DNA from: DAIQON01 sp036787835
GTDB lineage: Bacteria; Patescibacteriota; Saccharimonadia; Saccharimonadales; UBA4665
DNA length: 34,254 nucleotides
Assembly (NCBI GenBank): GCA_036787835.1
Contig: DAIQON010000012.1
Coordinates: 1 to 34,254, forward strand
Reading direction: 5' to 3'
Position numbers and translations under genes: made by a program. Under the pieces are notes generated by a model that ran no database searches, was not told the DNA's origin, and saw only the letters and a program-made list of their open reading frames with translations. Positions within the stretch are counted from its first letter, which is position 1. Every line of letters begins with the position of its first letter. Positions 5,606-12,828 of the stretch are shown piece by piece.

Positions 5606-5680
5606 TGGCTCCGGGGACTGGATTCGAACCAGCGACCTAAGGATTAACAGTCCCGCGCTCTACCGCTGAGCTACCCCGGA
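5606..5680 (-). tRNA. tRNA-Asn (GTT) with encoded CCA
   Basis: The minus strand folds as a full cloverleaf: acceptor TCCGGGG/CCCCGGA, D-arm AGCTCAGCGGTAGAGC, anticodon loop CTGTTAA with anticodon GTT, and T-arm CTGGTTCGAATCCAG. Discriminator G is followed by genomically encoded CCA (5608-5606). It is 72 nucleotides plus CCA. Its 3' end is the sequence mimicked by the array repeats, and it appears to be the anchor of the island. smpB lies upstream on the same strand. Confidence 0.95.
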
Positions 5681-5699
5681 ATATAGAGAACATTATCAA

Positions 5700-5728
5700 A
5701 TTATAGACAATGCAAGGTGGATCACCAA
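5700..5728 (-). promoter_or_regulatory. Promoter of tRNA-Asn
   Basis: Minus strand: -35 TTGGTG (5728-5723), 17-base spacer, -10 TATAAT (5705-5700), located between the smpB stop and the tRNA. It would start transcription about 13 bases after the -10 start, giving a short 5' extension removed by RNase P. Confidence 0.55.
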
Positions 5729-5737
5729 ACTTAGATA

Positions 5738-6196
5738 TTAAAATCTTTTGGTTTGTATACTAACTCTTCTTTCATCGTCTTTTGCTTTTAGTGTTTGTCT
5801 TTTGTCGTAGAGCTTTTTACCTTTGCCGACGGATATCCTGAGTTTGATGTATCGACCACCAGTTAGCAACTCTAGAGGTACTATAGTTTTGCCTTGTTGC
5901 TTATAGGCAATTAGGTTATCTATTTCCCTTCTTTTTGCCAGTAGTTTTCTGGCACGTGTTTGGTCATTTTCGTCGATTGGTATACCACTAGAACCTGCTA
6001 TAAGTGCATTAATTAGAAACAGCTCTTCGCCTTTGACAGTTACATAAGCACCTCTGAGTTGTCCGTGGCCCATCCTCAGGTTCTTTGTCTCGGCTCCAGT
6101 AAGTTCGATGCCTACTACTAAAGAGTCGCCGAGTTCGTAGTCGTGTCTTGCTCGTCGGTTTTGGATGGATTTTGGCAGGTTCTTCTTTTTCGCCAT
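5738..6196 (-). CDS. smpB: SsrA-binding protein SmpB
   Basis: SmpB binds tmRNA and delivers it to stalled ribosomes for trans-translation. The 152-residue protein has the usual family length and hallmarks: NRRARHDYEL at the N-terminus, GIELTGAETKNLRMGHGQL, the central strands (GAYVTVKGEELFLINALI), GGRYIKLRISVGKGKKLYDKR, and a basic C-terminal tail (KAKDDERR) that enters the decoding site. The ATG at 6196 has no Shine-Dalgarno sequence. The glycoside hydrolase gene ends 33 bases upstream on the same strand. No tmRNA (ssrA) gene is visible in the window. Confidence 0.96.
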   Translation of the reverse strand: MAKKKNLPKSIQNRRARHDYELGDSLVVGIELTGAETKNLRMGHGQLRGAYVTVKGEELFLINALIAGSSGIPIDENDQTRARKLLAKRREIDNLIAYKQQGKTIVPLELLTGGRYIKLRISVGKGKKLYDKRQTLKAKDDERRVSIQTKRF

Positions 6197-6229
6197 AGCA
6201 ATAAGTATGACTCAAGAAGCTAATGTACG

Positions 6230-7336
6230 CTACTGGTTAGCTTCAAAGTGTTGCCTTGCAACATTCCAAAGACTTGGGTCATGTAGCACTACAAGTCGGT
6301 AATACCAGTATTCTGCACCCCAAAGATCGATATTTCGCATACCTGTAGCTTCACCGTATTTAAATCGGGCATTAAGCCTCGTAGCATCGAGTGATTTATT
6401 CTGTTCAGCTAGAGTAGTTTCGGTTATTGTTTGACCATTTGGCGGCCAGGCTTCGGCCTGAAGTTCACCGATCATCATGTTGGTATGGCCAAAAATGAGC
6501 TGGGTACCTGCTATGAAGCCATAGAACCAGGCTGGAAATGGGTATTCGAGATATCTATGAGTAACACCCGCATCCCAGACTCTTTTATAAATCGAGATAC
6601 TATACATATCTGGTGTTGGCTTACCAATTGGGAAGCCAAGGGCGTTATTGCTCCTGCCGACAATTATTGGATGGTTAGGGTCAAGCGATTTTACCAGGCT
6701 ATATTCACTAACTAGCCTTGCCCGACTAAAGTCTGTGCAATCACCAAATCCTTTTAAGAAGTACTCATTCTCTAGTTGGTAACTCTCGAGGCTCGGTGAG
6801 TTTTTATAGCGGTTTACTACAGCGCTCATATAGTTTTCGAGTTGTGGTTGCCAAACTGACATTGGCTCATTGGCTACCCAATCAGGAGGATGGCATTCAG
6901 GCCATCTTGGCTGTCGTAGTCCAACACTCAGTATTACCTTGGCGTGGGCTTGCTCAGCCATCTTGAACTGCCAGTCTAGCTGACTAAAATCGTAGGTGCC
7001 TTTAGTTTGTTCGATATCGCTCCAGTAGCTGACTAGTCGAAATTGTTTAACGCCAATTCCAATAAGTGCGGACATGTTAGCTTTAGGGTCGAGGCCGAGG
7101 CTCTGTGAGTAATCAGGGATAAAACTAACGCCAAGTTGCAGTGGCTTAGATGCCTCAGTATGAATGTACCACTGAGCGATACCATACATCGTGCCAACGA
7201 TTAGTGACAACAATATGACTACAACTACTACTATTTTGTGCCATAAGTTTTTTTGCCAATATTCCTTTGGCCAATGCAGCAGTTTCTTAAAGTTCGGTTT
7301 AGGGTACTTAGAGTAAAATGATAGATGCATTGTCAT
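6230..7336 (-). CDS. Membrane-anchored glycoside hydrolase-like protein (clan GH-A fold)
   Basis: A 368-residue protein with a basic N-terminus, one transmembrane helix (about residues 34-56), and an outer TIM-barrel-like domain. It begins LGVSFIPDYSQSLGLD, and FRLVSYWSDIEQTKGTYDFS is typical of clan GH-A enzymes. Candidate catalytic residues are the Glu in ESYQLENEY (acid/base, Asn-Glu pair) and the Glu in MMIGELQAEAW (nucleophile strand). It would act on an oligosaccharide outside the membrane; the substrate is unknown. The start is 7336 or 7330 (MHLSF). The ATG at 7336 overlaps the divergent glycosyltransferase ATG on the opposite strand. It precedes smpB by 33 bases. Confidence 0.75.
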   Translation of the reverse strand: MTMHLSFYSKYPKPNFKKLLHWPKEYWQKNLWHKIVVVVVILLSLIVGTMYGIAQWYIHTEASKPLQLGVSFIPDYSQSLGLDPKANMSALIGIGVKQFRLVSYWSDIEQTKGTYDFSQLDWQFKMAEQAHAKVILSVGLRQPRWPECHPPDWVANEPMSVWQPQLENYMSAVVNRYKNSPSLESYQLENEYFLKGFGDCTDFSRARLVSEYSLVKSLDPNHPIIVGRSNNALGFPIGKPTPDMYSISIYKRVWDAGVTHRYLEYPFPAWFYGFIAGTQLIFGHTNMMIGELQAEAWPPNGQTITETTLAEQNKSLDATRLNARFKYGEATGMRNIDLWGAEYWYYRLVVLHDPSLWNVARQHFEANQ

Positions 7337-8156
7337 GATAAATAATTCAAGTTCAAATCAATTAAAACTTAGCTTAGTTATACCAGCTTATAATGAGCAG
7401 CGCCAACTTAAGGCTTGTCTTGATTCAGTCGCCTCTCAGACAGTTATACCGTTTGAGGTTATCGTCGTTAACAATGGTTCTACTGATAAGACAAAAGAAG
7501 TTGCTTCAAGCTATTCTTTTGTAAGCGTAGTTGATGAGCCGAATCGAGGGATAGTATACGCACGTACAACAGGCTTTGATCTTGCCAAAGGAGATATTAT
7601 CGGAAGGATCGATGCCGATAGTGTACTGCCTGCTAATTGGGTCGAGTATATTCTTGATTTCTATACTGATCCCACTAATCTAGATAAAGCTTTTACTGGG
7701 GGCTGTTATTTCTATAATGTTCGACTTCCCCATTTTGCTGGCTGGCTTCAAGGGCAAATCGCTTTTCGTACCAACCGTCTACTACTTGGGCATTACATAC
7801 TATTTGGTTCTAATATGGCCCTACCTAAAGCTATGTGGGAGAGCGTCAAAGCTGATGCCTGCACTAATGTAGAAATTCATGAGGATCTGGACCTATCGAT
7901 TCATCTTCATCGTAATGGTTATAAAATATGCTACCTTGAGCCTCACCACGTAGGATTGCTAATGAGAAGAGTTAGATCTAACCAGGGTGAATTATGGGGC
8001 AATCTAATGATGTGGCCGAAAACTTTAAAAAAGCATCATTTATGGACCTGGGTATTTGGCTGGCTGGGAGCATTAATGCTTTGGCTACTTTTGCCGATTA
8101 TTACTATTGCAGAATATATAGCTAGACTCTTTGGCAAGCCGCCGCTCGAGGATTAG
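7335..8156 (+). CDS. Family 2 glycosyltransferase
   Basis: A 273-residue GT-A glycosyltransferase, expected to transfer a sugar from a nucleotide-sugar donor to a membrane lipid or polysaccharide precursor. Visible motifs are LSLVIPAYNE at the N-terminus, VIVVNNGSTDKT, GDIIGRIDADSVLP with the DxD-type metal site, and NVEIHEDLDLSIHLHRNGY with the acceptor-site ED pair. A C-terminal hydrophobic segment (about 233-258) anchors it to the membrane. The ATG overlaps the divergent hydrolase start (CATG shared). Its last four bases overlap the convergent kinase gene. Confidence 0.9.
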   Translation: MINNSSSNQLKLSLVIPAYNEQRQLKACLDSVASQTVIPFEVIVVNNGSTDKTKEVASSYSFVSVVDEPNRGIVYARTTGFDLAKGDIIGRIDADSVLPANWVEYILDFYTDPTNLDKAFTGGCYFYNVRLPHFAGWLQGQIAFRTNRLLLGHYILFGSNMALPKAMWESVKADACTNVEIHEDLDLSIHLHRNGYKICYLEPHHVGLLMRRVRSNQGELWGNLMMWPKTLKKHHLWTWVFGWLGALMLWLLLPIITIAEYIARLFGKPPLED

Positions 8157-8668
8157 TTTTCTAGTACTTGTTTTAAAGTAGATTCATTGATAGCAGTGCC
8201 ATCAATTTTTAACGGTTTCTCATCAGGATGGGGCTTCTCTAAATGGTTACTTATCCTTTTAAAGTCCTCGTCTTTCATAATCCCAAAGACTCTAGTATCT
8301 GAGAGATCCTCTTCTGTAGTCGCTCTTACTTTCGCAACTTCTGTCGGCGTTGTCATCCAAATTAGTCTAATATTAGCATTATGTTTTTTAGCGATGTTTC
8401 GCATCAGCTGACGATCTAGGAAGAAGTTGAAGTTAGTGTCATAGATAACAGATTTGCCTTCACTAAGATATTGCTCGCATAAACTGTTTAATCTGTTATA
8501 TAGTGCTTCACTTTCAATGTGAGAATATGTAACCGGACTAAATTCTAAGTGCCGTTCATGGTCGGCCCAGATATGTACAGCACCAGTTTGTTCGTGGATT
8601 AACTTGGATAAAGTTGTCTTCCCCGATCCGGGGTAGCCGACAAAGATGTAGAGTGTAGGATTATTCAT
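8153..8668 (-). CDS. P-loop kinase (polynucleotide/zeta-type AAA_33 family)
   Basis: A 171-residue P-loop NTPase with Walker A GYPGSGKTTL (residues 11-20) and a lid-like RATTEEDLSD segment. KSVIYDTNFNFFLDRQLMRNIAKKHN follows the pattern of AAA_33/polynucleotide-kinase-like small-molecule kinases, in which the Asp-Thr-Asn follows strand 3. It is probably cytoplasmic and phosphorylates a small molecule or nucleic-acid end; the substrate cannot be read from sequence. It is not obviously a zeta toxin, since no antitoxin neighbour is present. It overlaps the stop of the glycosyltransferase by 4 bases (convergent). Confidence 0.8.
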   Translation of the reverse strand: MNNPTLYIFVGYPGSGKTTLSKLIHEQTGAVHIWADHERHLEFSPVTYSHIESEALYNRLNSLCEQYLSEGKSVIYDTNFNFFLDRQLMRNIAKKHNANIRLIWMTTPTEVAKVRATTEEDLSDTRVFGIMKDEDFKRISNHLEKPHPDEKPLKIDGTAINESTLKQVLEN

Positions 8669-8709
8669 CTTGCTATTTTATGTTTTAAGCGACAGCTAGA
8701 CAATAGCTA

Positions 8710-9831
8710 CTAAACTAATGCCCTTGGAAAGGTTGTGACAATTTTTACTGGCGTGTCCGACTGTTGTATAACTACTTTTGTCCCCGGTGGCAGTACAAGC
8801 ATTTTACGTTCATTACCATCATTATCTTCTACATCTTCTAGAGGCACCCTGCTATCGTCGAGACTGTCCTCGCCATCTACCTGTATGCGTAGCTCACCAA
8901 CAGATGTGAATCTATCTGGCGTAAGTAGATCCGACCCAAGCGATCTGCCAAATTTCAGTAGGGCAATTTCTAGAACGATGGCAGGGAGACTTTCTGCGCT
9001 AAAAGTATGTACTGGGCCTTCAATAGTAACCCCAGGCGCGTGGATAATTTCAGCAATGCGAGGCATATTTATATATGCTCTTTCCAAGGCCTCGACTCTT
9101 TCCACGCTGCCATCATCGAGTTCGTTATCAAACTCGACAGATCTTGATCTTAATAAGCCAGCGAGCATTTTAGGAGGATCGACAAGGTATTTACCAATAT
9201 TACGGTGTCCAATATGCAAGTTTCGAATCCGATTTGATCGGTGCGTTTGATGATTGACTGGAGAGATTACATTGAAGGTTGCATTATGGCCGATAATTGA
9301 GGCTGCGTATAAAGTAAACGATTTACCGTTCGGCAGTGTGTAGGTGCCCTCTATAGGCCTAAACTCATCCATCCGACCGTTTTGAGCTACGTAGTCTGGG
9401 AATAAACGGTCATCTGGAGCTATAGTTGACCTAAGGGTATTACCGCCGCTCCCCGCTCCAACTGCCCATATACCGGTGTTTGGATAACTAGGGGTACCGC
9501 TATCTTCTTTAAGCGTAGACAATGCTTGAATCAGATGTCGCCCTGTCCCATCGCCTCCAATATATCCAGCAGCAGTAAATAAGCTAGGGTCAACCTCTTC
9601 AACAAAAGTAGCTTCGGTTTCTGCTACATCGGCAGAGGTCTTTAAGTATCTTACTGGTATATTTCTGCCTGGTAGCTCAATACGATGACCAATTCTTGAC
9701 TGCACTCGCTCTACCGTTTCGTTACTGGAAGTAGGATTGCCGCCGGGGCTATAGAAAATTACTGCTTCATCGACGTCGCGAAGACGTAGCTCTGGCTGCC
9801 CTGATTCGTAACCCGTAAATACATCTGACAT
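8710..9831 (-). CDS. Diacylglycerol-kinase-fold protein (lipid or sphingoid kinase family)
   Basis: A 373-residue protein with the DAGK/NAD-kinase superfamily signature: IFYSPGGNPTSSNETV near the start, the nucleotide-binding GGDGTGRHLIQAL (GGDGT at 92-96), and VGAGSGGNTLRS in the place of the usual GTGND motif. The second half would be the beta-sandwich domain. Bacterial relatives phosphorylate diacylglycerol or other lipids, but the Gly-Ser-Gly-Gly-Asn variant makes substrate assignment uncertain. A strong promoter lies in the end of the preceding gene, and the ATG is 9 bases after the -10, so the leader is very short. Confidence 0.75.
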   Translation of the reverse strand: MSDVFTGYESGQPELRLRDVDEAVIFYSPGGNPTSSNETVERVQSRIGHRIELPGRNIPVRYLKTSADVAETEATFVEEVDPSLFTAAGYIGGDGTGRHLIQALSTLKEDSGTPSYPNTGIWAVGAGSGGNTLRSTIAPDDRLFPDYVAQNGRMDEFRPIEGTYTLPNGKSFTLYAASIIGHNATFNVISPVNHQTHRSNRIRNLHIGHRNIGKYLVDPPKMLAGLLRSRSVEFDNELDDGSVERVEALERAYINMPRIAEIIHAPGVTIEGPVHTFSAESLPAIVLEIALLKFGRSLGSDLLTPDRFTSVGELRIQVDGEDSLDDSRVPLEDVEDNDGNERKMLVLPPGTKVVIQQSDTPVKIVTTFPRALV

Positions 9832-9840
9832 AAGAGATAG

Positions 9841-9869
9841 ATTATACCATTAACGCTATTAAAAATCAA
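9841..9869 (-). promoter_or_regulatory. Promoter of the DAGK-fold gene
   Basis: Minus strand: -35 TTGATT (9869-9864), 17-base spacer, -10 TATAAT (9846-9841), ATG at 9831. It overlaps the last codons of the adenosyltransferase gene (stop at 9859). Confidence 0.65.
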
Positions 9870-10428
9870 TACCTTTGTTGGCAAGATACTTGTCATCAAA
9901 GTGATGCTTAATCTTAGTCATATTGGTAGCAATGTCGACCAGCTCAAGAAGTTCTTCGGGGAAATTACGGCCGGTCAAACATAACGAAGTATTTTTGGCG
10001 CGGCCATTTATTAGCTTTTTAAGCTGAGTTACTGATAGAAGACCATCGTGAACGGCATTATTTATCTCATCACAAATAACTAGATCGTAGTCGCCACTTT
10101 TGCTGACGTCTAGAGCCTTTTTATAGGTATCTTCTGCTGCCTTGAGGTGCTGCTGCTTGGTGACTTTTGTGGCACTTAGTTCGCCGGCGTTAAAGAAGCC
10201 CTTACCGCCCTTATAGAAGTAGAGCTGGTCTTTATAGACACTCTGAACATCTCTTATAAAAACGTGTTCGCTGACACCCCAAAACTTAATAAACTGGATA
10301 AAGGCTACTTTTGATCGATTGCCTAAGGCTCTAGAAAGTAGGCCAAGACCAGCAGTGGTCTTACCTTTACCTTCCCCGGTATAAACAATTACCAGAGACT
10401 CCTTAACCTTATAGTCCTCAAACGCCAT
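9859..10428 (-). CDS. cobO: Cob(I)alamin adenosyltransferase, CobO/BtuR type
   Basis: This family transfers the adenosyl group of ATP to cob(I)alamin or cobyrinic acid a,c-diamide to form adenosylcobalamin. The 189-residue protein shows the family P-loop VYTGEGKGKTTAGLGLLSRA (about residues 15-34), KVAFIQFIK, DYDLVICDEINNA, and the C-terminal TGRNFPEELLELVD with IKHHFDD and NKGIDF, all diagnostic. No other cobalamin gene and no B12-dependent enzyme is in the window, so it may serve salvage or have another nucleotide-handling role. Neighbours are unrelated. It has no visible lesions. Confidence 0.9.
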   Translation of the reverse strand: MAFEDYKVKESLVIVYTGEGKGKTTAGLGLLSRALGNRSKVAFIQFIKFWGVSEHVFIRDVQSVYKDQLYFYKGGKGFFNAGELSATKVTKQQHLKAAEDTYKKALDVSKSGDYDLVICDEINNAVHDGLLSVTQLKKLINGRAKNTSLCLTGRNFPEELLELVDIATNMTKIKHHFDDKYLANKGIDF

Positions 10429-10468
10429 CTACTTAATAGCATGAGGGATTAGATGTATTCTGACAAGC

Positions 10469-10927
10469 CTATGGTGTTGGCTCAGACATACTGGATAGTA
10501 TGATGAAACCGATAAAGCCTTTAACATGTTCCAAGTTGCCATCAAACGTGTTGCCGTGGAAGTCTCGTACTAAATCTTCTACAACGAAGAATTTCTCATC
10601 AAACTCGGTGCCGGTTAGCGCATGTCCGTAAGTAGCTCTTTCTTCGGGTTCAAGCTTTGCGAAAACAGCCTCCGTGGCTAGTAGTGCTTCCCTAACTGAA
10701 GGCTCTTCGTCTCTAGTAATTACGCCAGTTCTATAAAAGAACTCAACTGCTAATTTGCTTGGGTGAACAGTACCATTGAAACCAGCCGGTATTATACCAC
10801 TTTTAGAAAAGTCAGGCTTGTCTTCCTCTCTAGATAGGCCGGCTAATTTAGTAATCCGAAGACGTTGTTCAGCGCTAAGAGTTTTCTCTGTTTCGCCTTT
10901 TGGTGCTTTCTCTCTGGTAGTCGCCAT
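10469..10927 (-). CDS. Hypothetical protein
   Basis: A 152-residue soluble, charged protein of unknown family. It has a Lys/Glu-rich N-terminal extension (1-25), a mixed middle with SGIIPAGFNGTVHPSKLAVEFF, and a C-terminal segment (about 120-152). There is no signal peptide and no known motif. A GAGG ribosome site lies 8 bases before the ATG at 10927, with a TATAAC upstream as a possible -10. It stands alone between the adenosyltransferase and the glutaredoxin on the same strand. Confidence 0.7.
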   Translation of the reverse strand: MATTREKAPKGETEKTLSAEQRLRITKLAGLSREEDKPDFSKSGIIPAGFNGTVHPSKLAVEFFYRTGVITRDEEPSVREALLATEAVFAKLEPEERATYGHALTGTEFDEKFFVVEDLVRDFHGNTFDGNLEHVKGFIGFIILSSMSEPTP

Positions 10928-11007
10928 TTCAATAGCCTCGTGAAGTTATAACTTATTTATAACACTTCGTAAGAGATTTGTCTAGGTTTCAAAGGTGTTT
11001 GTGACTT

Positions 11008-11262
11008 TTATTTCACTATTTTGTGAGCTTTGAGAGCGGCGTCGATTTTTGGTCTGTCAAAGCCGATGATAATATCGCCGTCGATATCGAGAACTGGGAT
11101 TCCCCGTTGGCCGCTTTTTTCAACTGATTCATTGGCTAGCTTTGGGTCGGAATCAACATCAAGATCCTTATACTTTACGCCAAGTTTATCAAGGTAGTCT
11201 TTGGCCATATGGCAAAAGCCACACCACGTCGCACTGTAGATTGTTACATTTGCGTCATTCAT
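11008..11262 (-). CDS. Glutaredoxin-like thioredoxin-fold protein
   Basis: An 84-residue thiol-disulfide oxidoreductase of glutaredoxin/NrdH size. The active site is ATWCGFCHMAKDYL with Cys14 and Cys17 (CGFC); the conserved cis-Pro is in RGIPVLDIDG, followed by the Gly-Phe-Asp near the end (IIGFDRPKI). It would reduce disulfides or ribonucleotide reductase in the cytoplasm. It is divergent from the ATP synthase operon with about 100 bases between, in which both promoters must lie. Confidence 0.9.
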   Translation of the reverse strand: MNDANVTIYSATWCGFCHMAKDYLDKLGVKYKDLDVDSDPKLANESVEKSGQRGIPVLDIDGDIIIGFDRPKIDAALKAHKIVK

Positions 11263-11326
11263 AGTACTTATATTTTATCACTATATTAAGTAAAGTAAAA
11301 CGTTATCGTTCTAGAGATAAAACCCC

Positions 11327-11356
11327 TTGCGTGATACAGATAGAGAATGCTATAAT
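11327..11356 (+). promoter_or_regulatory. Promoter of the ATP synthase operon
   Basis: A -35 TTGCGT (11327-11332), an 18-base spacer and -10 TATAAT (11351-11356) lie 10 bases before the ATG at 11367. The expected transcript start at about 11363 gives a leader of only a few bases. Confidence 0.6.
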
Positions 11357-11366
11357 TAGGGTAAAC

Positions 11367-11675
11367 ATGAATCAGACGAATGCGCCGAAAAAGACGCCCT
11401 CGCCTCGCGGACTAAAGCAAACTAAAGGGGTGGATACGGGTTCAAACCCGACTAGTGTTTTTATTTCGATGGTCCTCGATATGACGTGGCGACTAGCCCT
11501 AGTGGTAATTATCCCTATTGTTTTAGGGTCTTATTTAGATACTCATTTTAAGAAAAACTACACCTTTGTGCTTCTTGGCCTACTACTTGCACTGGTCGGT
11601 GCAGTCAGTGTTATTTACCAAAGTTATAAAGGAGCGAATAAGTTTAGCATTATGGACATAAAGGGGAAGAAGTAG
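11367..11675 (+). CDS. AtpI/AtpZ-like small membrane protein of the ATP synthase operon
   Basis: A 102-residue protein with a polar N-terminal 30 residues and two transmembrane helices (about 32-54 and 62-83), the size and topology of the ATPase_gene1/AtpI-AtpZ group that precedes atpB in many operons. Such proteins assist assembly of the c-ring or carry divalent cations. The start at 11367 is chosen because the promoter ends at 11356; the upstream ATG at 11331 lies inside the promoter. atpB begins at the very next base after the stop, so translation is coupled. Confidence 0.8.
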   Translation: MNQTNAPKKTPSPRGLKQTKGVDTGSNPTSVFISMVLDMTWRLALVVIIPIVLGSYLDTHFKKNYTFVLLGLLLALVGAVSVIYQSYKGANKFSIMDIKGKK

Positions 11676-12524
11676 ATGAGTGTCTTTAGTTTATTGGCTG
11701 TCTCTGGCCCAGTAGTACATATTGCTCCTGCTGGAGTACTGACAATCCATGGAGTGGTGATCACTAACTCAATGTTATATGGTTGGATGTCTATAGTTGT
11801 TATCTCTGTAGCACTAATCTGGGTAGCCCGAATTATTACAATTAAGCCTCAAGGTGGCTTTGTACAATTTGTTGAAGCTGGAGTTGAGTTTATTACTAAT
11901 CTAGTTCATGGAGCCTTTGATGACAAAGAAGTCGCTTACCGCTATACACCCTATTTTGTGACCATCTTCTTCTTTATTTTGTTTAATAACTGGCTTGGTC
12001 TATTGCCATTTGTTGGTGAAGGCATTCAGTCAAACAACTATCCACTACTACGCCCCTTCACTGCCGACCTAAATGCAACGCTGTCTATTGGGCTAGTCAC
12101 CATGGCTATGGTTTATGGCGCATCAATAAAGGAGTCTGGCGGTTTTGCTAAATATCTTCGTCATTTCTTCGTTGGTAGCCCTAAGAACCCACTATATTTC
12201 ATCATTGGCCTACTTGAAATGTTTACCGATTTGACAAGAGTTATTAGTTTGTCGCTTCGACTTTTCTTAAACGTAGCCATAGGTGAAATAGTAATCGGTG
12301 TGTTTTCTTACTTAGGTCATGTTATCGCACCGTTAACTGCTTTGCCGTTTACCCTGATAGAACTGTTTATTGGCGCTCTTCAGGCCTATATCTTTACAGT
12401 TCTAGCCACTATGTACTTAGCGATAGCTGTTAACCACACTAATGAACATCAGCGCGAGGAACACTTGACCGATGTTGTAGATCCTGAAACAATGGGCCAG
12501 TTACAACCTGCGGGAGCTAAGTAA
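11676..12524 (+). CDS. atpB: F0F1 ATP synthase subunit a
   Basis: The proton-channel stator subunit, 282 residues, with five to six transmembrane helices. The conserved helix reads SLRLFLNVAIGEIVIG: the essential Arg (E. coli R210), Asn214 and Glu219 equivalents are present, although Gly213 is Leu. The last helix LQAYIFTVLATMYL keeps the Gln252 equivalent. The N-terminus is extended. It starts directly after the AtpI/Z-like stop, and atpE follows after a 43-base gap. Confidence 0.95.
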   Translation: MSVFSLLAVSGPVVHIAPAGVLTIHGVVITNSMLYGWMSIVVISVALIWVARIITIKPQGGFVQFVEAGVEFITNLVHGAFDDKEVAYRYTPYFVTIFFFILFNNWLGLLPFVGEGIQSNNYPLLRPFTADLNATLSIGLVTMAMVYGASIKESGGFAKYLRHFFVGSPKNPLYFIIGLLEMFTDLTRVISLSLRLFLNVAIGEIVIGVFSYLGHVIAPLTALPFTLIELFIGALQAYIFTVLATMYLAIAVNHTNEHQREEHLTDVVDPETMGQLQPAGAK

Positions 12525-12567
12525 ATTAATATGAGTGATAAGTAATAATTAAGGAGTACAAACAATA

Positions 12568-12801
12568 ATGGATTTTGCACAAGCAGTAGTCATCAACACA
12601 GCGATTATAGGTAAAGGTCTTATGATCGGTGGCGGTTTCATCGGACCAGCTATCGGTATTGGACTTATCGGCGGCAATTATTTGTCTGCAGTTGGACGAA
12701 ACCCAGAAGCATCTAAATTCCTTGGACAGGCCCTAATCTTTGTGGCTATCGTCGAGCTATTTGGTCTTTTGGCCTTCGCCTCTATCTTCATCGTTAAATA
12801 A
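12568..12801 (+). CDS. atpE: F0F1 ATP synthase subunit c
   Basis: A 77-residue hairpin of two helices that forms the rotor ring. The first helix has the glycine-rich GGGFIGPAIGIGLIGG, then the polar loop GRNPEA, then the second helix with the ion-carrying Glu63 (IVELFGLLAF). The residues that coordinate sodium in sodium rings (Gln in helix 1, Ser/Thr after the Glu) are Ile/Leu here, so proton coupling is likely. AAGGAG (12551-12556) is the ribosome site. Confidence 0.97.
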   Translation: MDFAQAVVINTAIIGKGLMIGGGFIGPAIGIGLIGGNYLSAVGRNPEASKFLGQALIFVAIVELFGLLAFASIFIVK

Positions 12802-12828
12802 TAAAGGAACCAGGAATAAGGATAAAAA

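Larger units (their letters stand above)
1556..5608 (-). mobile_element. tRNA-Asn-associated gene-cassette array (genomic island)
   Basis: The stretch downstream of tRNA-Asn in its own direction contains five small minus-strand cassette genes, one further minus-strand gene and several gene remnants. They are separated by repeats of about 32 bases that resemble the tRNA 3' end (1556-1587, 2014-2045, 2732-2763, 3366-3397, 3508-3542, 5297-5328, plus a truncated one at 3889-3894). On the minus strand, four units have the order: tRNA or repeat, shared promoter with palindrome, one gene, repeat. They are 5608-5297, 3894-3508, 3397-2732 and 2045-1556, about 310 to 670 bases each. The genes are unrelated. 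No integrase, transposase or phage gene is present, so mobility, if any, is driven in trans. Treating this as an island is inference from repeat structure. Confidence 0.6.

Noticed and set aside
5681..5737. tmRNA gene next to smpB
   Set aside because: Only 57 bases lie between smpB and tRNA-Asn, fully explained by the tRNA promoter; no tmRNA-like ends are visible nearby.
8735..9250. 171-codon plus-strand open frame inside the DAGK-fold gene
   Set aside because: Ser/Thr-rich antisense shadow of a gene with clear GGDGT motif; no start signals.
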